This document shows, in pieces, positions 1 through 11,204 of a DNA stretch of 64,000 nt. The stretch comes from Myotis daubentonii (lineage: Eukaryota > Chordata > Mammalia > Chiroptera > Vespertilionidae). The stretch is taken from the NCBI RefSeq assembly GCF_963259705.1, contig NC_081851.1, positions 12,064,145 to 12,128,144 of the forward strand, given 5' to 3'. The notes beneath the pieces were generated by a model that saw only the letters and a program-made list of their open reading frames with translations, was not told the DNA's origin and did no database searches. Numbering within the stretch: position 1 is the stretch's first letter; each line of letters opens with the position of its first letter. The translations under genes and the position numbers were made by a program.

Positions 1-160
1 TCCTTATCTCTACTAGTCTTCAATATCGTCTTATTAATTTTATCTATCTTAAGGCAACAGACACTACTGAAAGGGTCCTGACCTCTATATACACTCTTTA
101 GGTTAATGAGAAGCCACTCACTTCAGGTCTGTTTGCCCAAAATCAGTGGTTGCCATGGTG
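1..160 (+). repeat. Partial monomer at the left window edge
   Basis: The window opens inside the first part of an L segment ('tccttatctctactagtc'), the same text seen about 750 bp later at 919. The upstream monomer is cut by the window, so the array continues to the left. Confidence 0.9.
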
Positions 161-1117
161 TGGCTTGACATCACGAAGCCTCAGCTTGACCATCCAGGAG
201 GGGCGGGGGTTGCAGAGGATGCAGAAATCTCGAACACTCTGGTTGTAGAACAGAGTTCTTCCTCTAAACTCCAAATTTTTTTCCTAAACTGACCTCTCTC
301 TCTCTCTCAATTCCTGTAGTTCCATTATAGACCAGCATATGGCAGGGAGGTGGTGTTTCCTCTAGGACAATTCCCATACTCTCCCGTCATTTGAATGGTC
401 CATTCCACTATGTTCAGTTGCTACCAATTCCTAGGTTTTTGAGAGTTGTTTTAAGGGATGTTTTATTTTAGAATTAATCCAGATTTACAGAAAAATTGTG
501 CAGATAATAACCACGTACACCACACCGAATTTCCCTTATTAATAATATCTTACTTATGTAAGGGGCAAATGTAACATGAACTGAATCATCAGTGAAACAG
601 AGTGAAACCTCACTTCTCTAGTATCTCACATATCCAACAATGCGGTTCTAGACCATGATGTTAAAGGAAAAACTATACCAGTTGTGGGATAAAACTTCAC
701 ATCTACAGCTGACCATCCTTTCAATAGTATAACAATATTCAATAATCTGCCATGTAAAAAGGAAATCAATTTCTTTATTATACACTGCCAGCCTTAACAC
801 AACACTCTGTTCCTCATGACTGCGACCACCACAATCCATCCGAACCACCCCCACATAAAACATAAATTCACTTTTTTACTTGCAGTTTCTTCATCCATCC
901 CTGTGTGTGGAGTCTTATTCCTTATCTCTACTAGTCTTCAATATCGTCTTATTAATTTTATCTATCTTAAGGCAACAGACACTACTGAAAGGGTCCTGAC
1001 CTCTATATACACTCTTTAGGTTAATGAGGAGCCACTCACTTCAGCTCTGTTTGCCCAAAATCAGTGGTTGCCATGGTGTGGCTTGACATCACAAAGCTTC
1101 AGCTTGACCATCCAGGA

Positions 1118-1127
1118 GGGGCGGGGG
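1118..1127 (+). promoter_or_regulatory. GC box (Sp1-like) in reference B monomer
   Basis: 'ggggcggggg' matches the Sp1/KLF GC-box consensus. It recurs once per A, B, D, E and F monomer at the same place, about 40 bp after the phase site. C monomers read 'ggggtggggg' (for example 2497-2506), a C-to-T change that destroys the CpG. Binding is not shown by sequence. Confidence 0.4.
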
Positions 1128-1211
1128 TTGCAGAGGATGCAGAAATCTCGGACACTCTGGTTATACAACACAGTTCTTCCTCTAAACTCCTACATTTTTT
1201 TCCTAAACTGA

Positions 1212-1238
1212 CCTCCCTCTCTCTCTCCATTCCTGTAG
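1212..1238 (+). repeat. TC-rich tract ending in TAG (per-monomer microsatellite)
   Basis: A pyrimidine tract followed by 'cctgtag', present in every L middle. Its length varies by type: long uninterrupted TC in A, 'ctccctctctctctcc' in B, shorter TC after 'gag' in C. It also resembles a splice acceptor, but no transcript is evident. Confidence 0.7.
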
Positions 1239-1380
1239 TTCCATTATACACCAGCATATGGCAGGGAGGTGGTGTTTCCTCTAGGACAATTCCCAAACTC
1301 CCCCGTCATTTCAATGGTCCATTCCACTATGTTCAGTTGCTACCAATTCCTAGGTTTTTGAGTGTTGTTTTAATGGATGT

Positions 1381-1505
1381 TTTATTTTAGAATTATTCCA
1401 GATTTACAGAAAAATTGTGAAGGTAATAACCATGTACACCACACCGAGTTTCCCATATTACTAATATCTTACTTATGTATGGGGCAAATGTAACATGAAC
1501 TGAAT
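1381..1505 (+). repeat. L1-like relic inside the satellite monomer (reference copy in B)
   Basis: The text 'ttattttagaattattcc', 'agatttacagaaaaattg', 'gtacaccacaccgagtttcc' and 'ctaatatcttactt' matches in order the motif series I know from 3'-end regions of old mammalian L1 (L1M-type) elements. The equivalent stretch exists in every monomer (for example 2757-2885 in C). This is recognition from memory; the exact subfamily and strand are not settled. It suggests the monomer was assembled partly from a dead LINE. Confidence 0.45.
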
Positions 1506-1630
1506 CATCAGTGAAACTGTGTGAAACCTCACTTCTCTCATATCTCAAATATCCAGCAATGATGTTCTAGACCAAGTTGTTAAAGGAAATACTGGACCTG
1601 ATGTGGCATAAAACTTCAGATCTTGAGCTT

Positions 1631-2093
1631 ACCATCCTTTCAATAGTTTAACAATATTCAATAGTCTACCATGTAAAAAGGAAACCAAATTCATTTTTAT
1701 ACAATGCCAGCACTAAGACAACAGCCTGCTCCTCATGACTGTGACCACCATCAATACCACCCCCCCAATACAAAGCTAAATTAAACATCAGCTTCTTTTT
1801 TCCTTGGCAGTATTAGAAAATGTTGAGAAAAAAAATCCCCATTCAGACTTCTCCTTGTCTTTATCCAAAGTATCTGGCTCAATATACAATAGCGAGTCTG
1901 GTGCCCCAACAAAGAAATCTACATGAATCCCTACTCACATGCCTGCCCCCTCCTTCGATCCCTCCCCATCAGGGAAACAGAGTAAAACCTCACTTCTCTA
2001 GTATCTCACATATCCAACAATGCGGTTCTAGACCATGATGTTAAAGGAAAAACTATACCAGTTGTGGGATAAAACTTCACATCTACAGCTGAC
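1631..2093 (+). repeat. Reference S segment of the satellite monomer
   Basis: A 463-bp segment that starts and ends like L but carries a different middle ('gagaaaaaaaatcc', 'gtatctggctcaat', 'catgcctgccccctcc'). It occurs in every B, C, B', D, E and F monomer and is absent from the 918-bp A monomers. It may be an internally rearranged partial copy of L, formed before the present subfamilies split. Confidence 0.75.
1783..1810 (+). other. Polypyrimidine-AG stretch in S (splice-acceptor-like)
   Basis: 'catcagcttcttttttcc' followed by 'ttggcag' looks like a branch region, pyrimidine tract and AG of a 3' splice site. It recurs in every S. A weaker one ('acttgcag', AG at 884-885) lies in every L start. 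There is no coding context, so function is only a possibility. Confidence 0.3.
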
Positions 2094-3839
2094 CATCCTT
2101 TCAATAGTTTAACAATATTCAATAATCTGTCATGTAAAAAGGAAATCAATTTCTTTATTATACACTGCCAGCTTTAACACAACACTCTGTTCCTCATGAC
2201 TGCGACCACCACAATCCATCCGAACCACCCCCACATAAAACATAAATTCACTTTTGTACTTGCAGTTTCTCATCCATCCTTGTGTGTGGAGTCTTAGTCC
2301 TTATCTCTACTAGTCTTCAATATCATCTTATTAATTTTAGCTATCTTAAGGCAACGGACACTACTGAAAGGGTCCTGACCTCTATATATACTCTTTAGGT
2401 TAATGAGGAGCCACTCAGTTCAGCTCTGTTTTCCCAAAATCAGTGGTTGCCATGGTGTGGCTTGACATCACAAAGCCTCAGCTTGACCAACAAGGAGGGG
2501 TGGGGGTTACAGAGGATGCAGAAATCTCAGACACTCTGGTTATAGAACAGAGACCTTCCTCTTAACACCTACATTTTTTCCTTAACTGAGCTCTCTCTCT
2601 CAATTCCTCTAGTTCCATTATAGTCCAACATATTGCAGGGAGGTGGTGGTGTTTCCTCTAAGACAATTCCCATACTCCCCCGTCATTTCAATGGTCCATT
2701 CCACTAGGTTCAGTTGCTACTGTTGCCTAGGATTTTGAGTGTTGTTTTAATGGATATTTTATTTTAGAATAGTTCCAGATTTACAGAAAAATTGTGAAGA
2801 TAATAACCATGTACACCATCCCCTATTTACCCCATTACTAATATCTTACTTATGTATGGGGCAAATGTAACATGAAGTGAATCATCAGTGAAATAGATTG
2901 AAACCCCACTTCTCTAGCATCTCAAATACCAGGCAATGATGTTCTAGACCAAGGTGTTAAAGGAAAAACTGGACCTGATGTGGCATAATACTTCAGATCT
3001 TGAGCTGACCATCCTTTCAATAGTTTAACAATATTCAATAGTCTACCATGTAAAAAGGAAACCAAATTCATTTTTATACAATGCCAGCACTAACACAACA
3101 GCCTGTTACTCATGACTGTGACCACCATCCATACCACCCCCTCAATACAAACCTAAATTAAGTATTAACATTTTTTTTCCTTGCCAGTATTAGAAATGGT
3201 TGAGAAAAAAAAATCCTCATTTAGACTTCTCCTTGTCTTTATCCAAAGTGTCTGGCTCAATATACAATGGCTTGTCTGGTGTCCCAACTAAAGAAATCTA
3301 CATGAATCCCTTCTCACATGCCTGGCCCCTCCTTAGATCCCCCCCCCATCAGTGAAACAGAGTAAAACCTCACTTCTGTAGTATCTCAAATATCCAACAA
3401 TGCGGTTCTAGACCATGATGTTAAAGGAAAATCTATACCAGTTGTGGGATAAAACTTCACATCTAGAGCTGACCATCCTTTCAATAGTTTAAGAATATTC
3501 AATAGTCTGCCTTGTAAAAAGGAAATCAATTTCTTTATTATACACTGCCAGCATTAACACAACACTCTGTTCCTCATGACTGCAACCACCACCATCCTAC
3601 CCACACTGCCCACCATACAAACATAAATTCACTTTCGTACTTGCAGTTTCTTCATCCATCCCTGTGTGTGGAGTCTTATTCCTTATCTCTACTAGTCTTC
3701 AATATCGTCTTATTAATTTTATCTATCTTAAGGCAACAGACACTACTGAAAGGGTCCTGACCTCTATATACACTCTTTAGGTTAATGAGAAGCCACTCAC
3801 TTCAGGTCTGTTTGCCCAAAATCAGTGGTTGCCATGGTG

Positions 3840-6800
3840 TGGCTTGACATCACGAAGCCTCAGCTTGACCATCCAGGAGGGGCGGGGGTTGCAGAGGATG
3901 CAGAAATCTCGAACACTCTGGTTATAGAACAGAGTTCTTCCTCTAAACTCCAAATTTTTTTCCTAAACTGACCTCTCTCTCTCTCTCAATTCCTGTAGTT
4001 CCATTATAGACCAGCATATGGCAGGGAGGTGGTGTTTCCTCTAGGACAATTCCCATACTCTCCCGTCATTTCAATGGTCCATTCCACTATGTTCAGTTGC
4101 TACCAATTCCTAGGTTTTTGAGAGTTGTTTTAAGGGATGTTTTATTTTAGAATTAATCCAGATTTACAGAAAAATTGTGCAGATAATAACCACGTACACC
4201 ACACCGAATTTCCCTTATTAATAATATCTTACTTATGTAAGGGGCAAATGTAACATGAACTGAATCATCAGTGAAACAGAGTGAAACCTCACTTCTCTAG
4301 TATCTCACATATCCAACAATGCGGTTCTAGACCATGATGTTAAAGGAAAAACTATACCAGTTGTGGGATAAAACTTCACATCTACAGCTGACCATCCTTT
4401 CAATAGTATAACAATATTCAATAATCTGCTATGTAAAAAGGAAATCAATTTCTTTATTATACACTGCCAGCCTTAACACAACACTCTGTTCCTCATGACT
4501 GCGACCACCACAATCCATCCGAACCACCCCCACATAAAACATAAATTCACTTTTGTACTTGCAGTTTCTTCATCCATCCCTGTGTGTGGAGTCTTATTCC
4601 TTATCTCTACTAGTCTTCAATATCGTCTTATTAATTTTATCTATCTTAAGGCAACAGACACTACTGAAAGGGTCCTGACCTCTATATACACTCTTTAGGT
4701 TAATGAGGAGCCACTCACTTCAGCTCTGTTTGCCCAAAATCAGTGGTTGCCATGGTGTGGCTTGACATCACAAAGCTTCAGCTTGACCATCCAGGAGGGG
4801 CGGGGGTTGCAGAGGATGCAGAAATCTCGGACACTCTGGTTATACAACACAGTTCTTCCTCTAAACTCCTACATTTTTTTCCTAAACTGACCTCCCTCTC
4901 TCTCTCCATTCCTGTAGTTCCATTATACACCAGCATATGGCAGGGAGGTGGTGTTTCCTCTAGGACAATTCCCAAACTCCCCCGTCATTTCAATGGTCCA
5001 TTCCACTATGTTCAGTTGCTACCAATTCCTAGGTTTTTGAGTGTTGTTTTAATGGATGTTTTATTTTAGAATTATTCCAGATTTACAGAAAAATTGTGAA
5101 GGTAATAACCATGTACACCACACCGAGTTTCCCATATTACTAATATCTTACTTATGTATGGGGCAAATGTAACATGAACTGAATCATCAGTGAAACTGTG
5201 TGAAACCTCACTTCTCTCATATCTCAAATATCCAGCAATGATGTTCTAGACCAAGTTGTTAAAGGAAAAACTGGACCTGATGTGGCATAAAACTTCAGAT
5301 CTTGAGCTTACCATCCTTTCAATAGTTTAACAATATTCAATAGTCTACCATGTAAAAAGGAAACCAAATTCATTTTTATACAATGCCAGCACTAAGACAA
5401 CAGCCTGCTCCTCATGACTGCGACCACCATCAATACCACCCCCCCAATACAAAGCTAAATTAAACATCAGCTTCTTTTTTCCTTGGCAGTATTAGAAAAT
5501 GTTGAGAAAAAAAAACCCCATTCAGACTTCTCCTTGTCTTTACCCAAAGTATCTGGCTCAATATACAATAGCGAGTCTGGTGCCCCAACAAAGAAATCTA
5601 CATGAATCCCTACTCACATGCCTGCCCCCTCCTTCGATCCCTCCCCATCAGGGAAACAGAGTAAAACCTCACTTCTCTAGTATCTCACATATCCAACAAT
5701 GCGGTTCTAGACCATGATGTTAAAGGAAAAACTATACCAGTTGTGGGATAAAACTTCACATCTACAGCTGGCCATCCTTTCAATAGTTTAACAATATTCA
5801 ATAATCTGTCATGTAAAAAGGAAATAAATTTCTTTATTATACACTGCCAGCTTTAACACAACACTCTGTTCCTCATGACTGCGACCACCACAATCCATCC
5901 GAACCACCCCCACATAAAACATAAATTCACTTTTGTACTTGCAGTTTCTCATCCATCCTTGTGTGTGGAGTCTTAGTCCTTATCTCTACTAGTCTTCAAT
6001 AGCATCTTATTAATTTTAGCTATCTTAAGGCAACAGACACTACTGAAAGGGTCCTGACCTCTATATATACTCTTTAGGTTAATGAGGAGCCACTCAGTTC
6101 AGCTCTGTTTTCCCAAAATCAGTGGTTGCCATGGTGTGGCTTGACATCACAAAGCCTCAGCTTGACCAACAAGGAGGGGTGGGGGTTACAGAGGATGCAG
6201 AAATCTCAGACACTCTGGTTATAGAACAGAGACCTTCCTCTTAACACCTACATTTTTTTTCCTTAACTGAGCTCTCTCTCTCAATTCCTCTAGTTCCATT
6301 ATAGTCCAACATATTGCAGGGAGGTGGTGGTGTTTCCTCTAAGACAATTCCCATACTCGCCCGTCATTTCAATGGTCCATTCCACTAGGTTCAGTTGCTA
6401 CTGTTGCCTAGGATTTTGAGTGTTGTTTTAATGGATATTTTATTTTAGAATAGTTCCAGATTTACAGAAAAATTGTGAAGATAATAACCATGTACACCAT
6501 CCCCTATTTACCCCATTACTAATATCTTACTTATGTATGGGGCAAATGTAACATGAAGTGAATCATCAGTGAAATAGATTGAAACCCCACTTCTCTAGCA
6601 TCTCAAATACCAGGAAATGATGTTCTAGACCAAGGTGTTAAAGGAAAAACTGGACCTGATGTGGCATAATACTTCAGATCTTGAGCTGACCATCCTTTCA
6701 ATAGTTTAACAATATTCAATAGTCTACCATGTAATAAGGAAACCAAATTCATTTTCATACAATGCCAGCACTAACACAACAGCCTGTTACTCATGACTGT

Positions 6801-8902
6801 GACCACCATCCATACCACCCCCTCAATACAAACCTAAATTAAGTATTAACATTTTTTTTCCTTGCCAGTATTAGAAATGGTTGAGAAAAAAAAATCCTCA
6901 TTTAAACTTCTCCTTGTCTTTATCCAAAGTGTCTGGCTCAATATACAATGGCTTGTCTGGTGTCCCAACTAAAGAAATCTACATGAATCCCTTCTCACAT
7001 GCCTGGCCCCTCCTTAGATCCCTCCCCATCAGTGAAACAGAGTAAAACCTCACTTCTGTAGTATCTCAAATATCCAACAATGCGGTTCTAGACCATGATG
7101 TTAAAGGAAAATCTATACCAGTTGTGGGATAAAACTTCACATCTAGAGCTGACCATCCTTTCAATAGTTTAAGAATATTCAATAGTCTGCCTTGTAAAAA
7201 GGAAATCAATTTCTTTATTATACACTCCCAGCATTAACACAACACTCTGTTCCTCATGACTGCAACCAGCACCATCCTACCCACACTGCCCACCATACAA
7301 ACATAAATTCACTTTTGTACTTGCAGTTTCTTCATCCATCCCTGTGTGTGGAGTCTTATTCCTTATCTCTACTAGTCTTCAATATCGTCTTATTAATTTT
7401 ATCTATCTTAAGGCAACAGACACTACTGAAAGGGTCCTGACCTCTATATACACTCTTTAGGTTAATGAGGAGCCACTCACTTCAGCTCTGTTTGCCCAAA
7501 ATCAGTGGTTGCCATGGTGTGGCTTGACATCACAAAGCTTCAGCTTGACCATCCAGGAGGGGCGGGGTTTGCAGAGGATGCAGAAATCTCGGACACTCTG
7601 GTTATACAACACAGTTCTTCCTCTAAACTCCTACATTTTTTTCCTAAACTGACCTCCCTCTCTCTCTCCATTCCTGTAGTTCCATTATACACCAGCATAT
7701 GGCAGGGAGGTGGTGTTTCCTCTAGGACAATTCCCAAACTCCCCCGTCATTTCAATGGTCCATTCCACTATGTTCAGTTGCTACCAATTCCTAGGTTTTT
7801 GAGTGTTGTTTTAATGGATGTTTTATTTTAGAATTATTCCAGATTTACAGAAAAATTGTGAAGGTAATAACCATGTACACCACACCGAGTTTCCCATATT
7901 ACTAATATCTTACTTATGTATGGGACAAATGTAACATGAACTGAATCATCAGTGAAACTGTGTGAAACCTCACTTCTCTCATATCTCAAATATCCAGCAA
8001 TGATGTTCTAGACCAAGGTGTTAAAGGAAAAACTGGACCTGATGTGGCATAATACTTCAGATCTTGAGCTGACCATCCTTTCAATAGTTTAACAATATTC
8101 AATAGTCTACCATGTAAAAAGGAATTCAAAGTTATTATTATACACTGCCAGCACTAACACAACAGCCTGTTACTCATGACTGTGACCACCATCCATACCA
8201 CCCCCTCAATACAAACCTAAATTAAGTATTAACATTTTTTTTCCTTGCCAGTATTAGAAATGGTTGAGAAAAAAAAAATCCTCATTTAGACTTCTCCTTG
8301 TCTTTATCCAAAGTGTCTGGCTCAATATACAATGGCTTGTCTGGTGTCCCAACTAAAGAAATCTACATGAATCCCTTCTCACATGCCTGGCCCCTCCTTA
8401 GATCCCTCCCCATCAGTGAAACAGAGTAAAACCTCACTTCTGTAGTATCTCAAATATCCAACAATGCGGTTCTAGACCATGATGTTAAAGGAAAATCTAT
8501 GCCAGTTGTGGGATAAAACTTCACATCTAGAGCTGACCATCCTTTCAATAGTTTAAGAATATTCAATAGTCTGCCTTGTAAAAAGGAAATCAATTTCTTT
8601 ATTATACACTGCCAGCATTAACACAACACTCTGTTCCTCATGACTGCAACCACCACCATCCTACCCACACTGCCCACCATACAAACATAAATTCACTTTT
8701 GTACTTGCAGTTTCTTCATCCATCCCTGTGTGTGGAGTCTTATTCCTTATCTCTACTAGTCTTCAATATCGTCTTATTAATTTTATCTATCTTAAGGCAA
8801 CAGACACTACTGAAAGGGTCCTGACCTCTATATACACTCTTTAGGTTAATGAGAAGCCACTCACTTCAGGTCTGTTTGCCCAAAATCAGTGGTTGCCATG
8901 GT
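3840..8902 (+). repeat. Higher-order repeat block A-B-C-B' (~5.06 kb)
   Basis: Monomers A 3840-4757, B 4758-6136, C 6137-7519, B' 7520-8902. B' begins as B and ends as C, with the switch between about 8001 and 8017. B' also carries 'atgggacaaatg' (others 'ggggcaaatg') and 'ggaattcaaag' in S. Confidence 0.88.
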
Positions 8903-11204
8903 GTGGCTTGACATCACGAAGCCTCAGCTTGACCATCCAGGAGGGGCGGGGGTTGCAGAGGATGCAGAAATCTCGAACACTCTGGTTATAGAACAGAGTT
9001 CTTCCTCTAAACTCCAAATTTTTTTCCTAAACTGACCTCTCTCTCTCTCTCAATTCCTGTAGTTCCATTATACACCAGCATATGGCAGGGAGGTGGTGTT
9101 TCCTCTAGGACAATTCCCATACTCTCCCGTCATTTCAATGGTCCATTCTACTATGTTCAGTTGCTACCAATTCCTAGGTTTTTGAGAGTTGTTTTAAGGG
9201 ATGTTTTATTTTAGAATTAATCCAGATTTACAGAAAAATTGTGCAGATAATAACCACGTACACCACACCGAATTTCCCTTATTAATAATATCTTACTTAT
9301 GTAAGGGGCAAATGTAACATGAACTGAATCATCAGTGAAACAGAGTGAAACCTCACTTCTCTAGTATCTCACATATCCAACAATGCGGTTCTAGACCATG
9401 ATGTTAAAGGAAAAACTATACCAGTTGTGGGATAAAACTTCACATCTACAGCTGACCATCCTTTCAATAGTATAACAATATTCAATAATCTGCCATGTAA
9501 AAAGGAAATCAATTTCTTTATTATACACTGCCAGCCTTAACACAACACTCTGTTCCTCATGACTGCGACCACCACAATCCATCCGAACCACCCGCACATA
9601 AAACATAAATTCACTTTTGTACTTGCAGTTTCTTCATCCATCCCTGTGTGTGGAGTCTTATTCCTTATCTCTACTAGTCTTCAATATCGTCTTATTAATT
9701 TTATCTATCTTAAGGCAACAGACACTACTGAAAGGGTCCTGACCTCTATATACACTCTTTAGGTTAATGAGGAGCCACTCACTTCAGCTCTGTTTGCCCA
9801 AAATCAGTGGTTGCCATGGTGTGGCTTGACATCACAAAGCTTCAGCTTGACCATCCAGGAGGGGCGGGGGTTGCAGAGGATGCAGAAATCTCGGACACTC
9901 TGGTTATACAACACAGTTCTTCCTCTAAACTCCTACATTTTTTTCCTAAACTGACCTCCCTCTCTCTCTCCATTCCTGTAGTTCCATTATACACCAGCAT
10001 ATGGCAGGGAGGTGGTGTTTCCTCTAGGACAATTCCCAAACTCCCCCGTCATTTCAACGGTCCATTCCACTATGTTCAGTTGCTACCAATTCCTAGGTTT
10101 TTGAGTGTTGTTTTAATGGATGTTTTATTTTAGAATTATTCCAGATTTACAGAAAAATTGTGAAGGTAATAACCATGTACACCACACCGAGTTTCCCATA
10201 TTACTAATATCTTACTTATGTATGGGACAAATGTAACATGAACTGAATCATCAGTGAAACTGTGTGAAACCTCACTTCTCTCATATCTCAAATATCCAGC
10301 AATGATGTTCTAGACCAAGGTGTTAAAGGAAAAACTGGACCTGATGTGGCATAATACTTCAGATCTTGAGCTGACCATCCTTTCAATAGTTTAACAATAT
10401 TCAATAGTCTACCATGTAAAAAGGAATTCAAAGTTATTATTATACACTGCCAGCACTAACACAACAGCCTGTTACTCATGACTGTGACCACCATCCATAC
10501 CACACCCTCAATACAAACCTAAATTAAGTATTAACATTTTTTTTCCTTGCCAGTATTAGAAATGGTTGAGAAAAAAAAAATCCTCATTTAGACTTCTCCT
10601 TGTCTTTATCCAAAGTGTCTGGCTCAATATACAATGGCTTGTCTGGTGTCCCAACTAAAGAAATCTACATGAATCCCTTCTCACATGCCTGGCCCCTCCT
10701 TAGATCCCTCCCCATCAGTGAAACAGAGTAAAACCTCACTTCTGTAGTATCTCAAATATCCAACAATGCGGTTCTAGACCATGATGTTAAAGGAAAATCT
10801 ATGCCAGTTGTGGGATAAAACTTCACATCTAGAGCTGACCATCCTTTCAATAGTTTAAGAATATTCAATAGTCTGCCTTGTAAAAAGGAAATCAATTTCT
10901 TTATTATACACTGCCAGCATTAACACAACACTCTGTTCCTCATGACTGCAACCACCACCATCCTACCCACACTGCCCACCATACAAACATAAATTCACTT
11001 TTGTACTTGCAGTTTCTTCATCCATCCCTGTGTGTGGAGTCTTATTCCTTATCTCTACTAGTCTTCAATATCGTCTTATTAATTTTATCTATCTTAAGGC
11101 AACAGACACTACTGAAAGGGTCCTGACCTCTATATACACTCTTTAGGTTAATGAGAAGCCACTCACTTCAGGTCTGTTTGCCCAAAATCAGTGGTTGCCA
11201 TGGT
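8903..11204 (+). repeat. Shortened higher-order repeat A-B' (~2.30 kb)
   Basis: Monomers A 8903-9821 and B' 9822-11204. Compared with A-B-C this equals removal of one full-length monomer, as expected from unequal exchange between the tails of B and C. The A here and the A at 11205 share 'ccattctactatg' where other A copies read 'ccattccactatg'. Confidence 0.88.

Larger units (their letters stand above)
713..1630 (+). repeat. Reference L segment of the satellite monomer
   Basis: This segment starts at 'accatcctttcaatag' and ends just before the next copy of that string at 1631. Its first ~190 bp and last ~130 bp are recognisably homologous to the S segment that follows. Its ~600-bp middle has the phase site, a GC box, a TC-rich tract and an L1-like stretch, and has no counterpart in S. 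Confidence 0.8.
161..3839 (+). repeat. Higher-order repeat block A-B-C (~3.68 kb)
   Basis: Monomers A 161-1078, B 1079-2457, C 2458-3839. This is the canonical trimer and the clearest reference copy. A is 918 bp because it lacks S; B and C are full L+S. The A copy here has a private change 'ggttgtagaac' where others read 'ggttatagaac'. The C copy has a run of nine C near 3340 where most copies read 'ccctcccc'. Confidence 0.9.

Noticed and set aside
648..863. Recurrent 65-108-codon open frames on both strands throughout 1-61,448
   Set aside because: They follow the satellite period, overlap one another on both strands, occur only in some monomer types and change by single-base and frame differences. 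No domain, codon bias or start context supports translation.
1111..1135. G-quadruplex at the G-rich GC-box segment
   Set aside because: Only two long G runs are present, with short GG pairs nearby; the four-run pattern is not met convincingly.
1300..1325. Possible CENP-B box around the conserved 'cccgtcatttcaatgg'
   Set aside because: On the reverse strand only the final CGGG fits the TTCGNNNNANNCGGG core; the TTCG half and the central A are missing. Another 'ttcg' in S ('ccttcgatccctcc') also fails.
713..2093. A true 460-bp ancestral monomer (block lengths are all near multiples of 460)
   Set aside because: The start string 'accatcctttcaatag' occurs once in L, and I saw no similarity between the two halves of L, so the near 2:1 ratio may be chance. 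Kept only as a test within the L/S finding.
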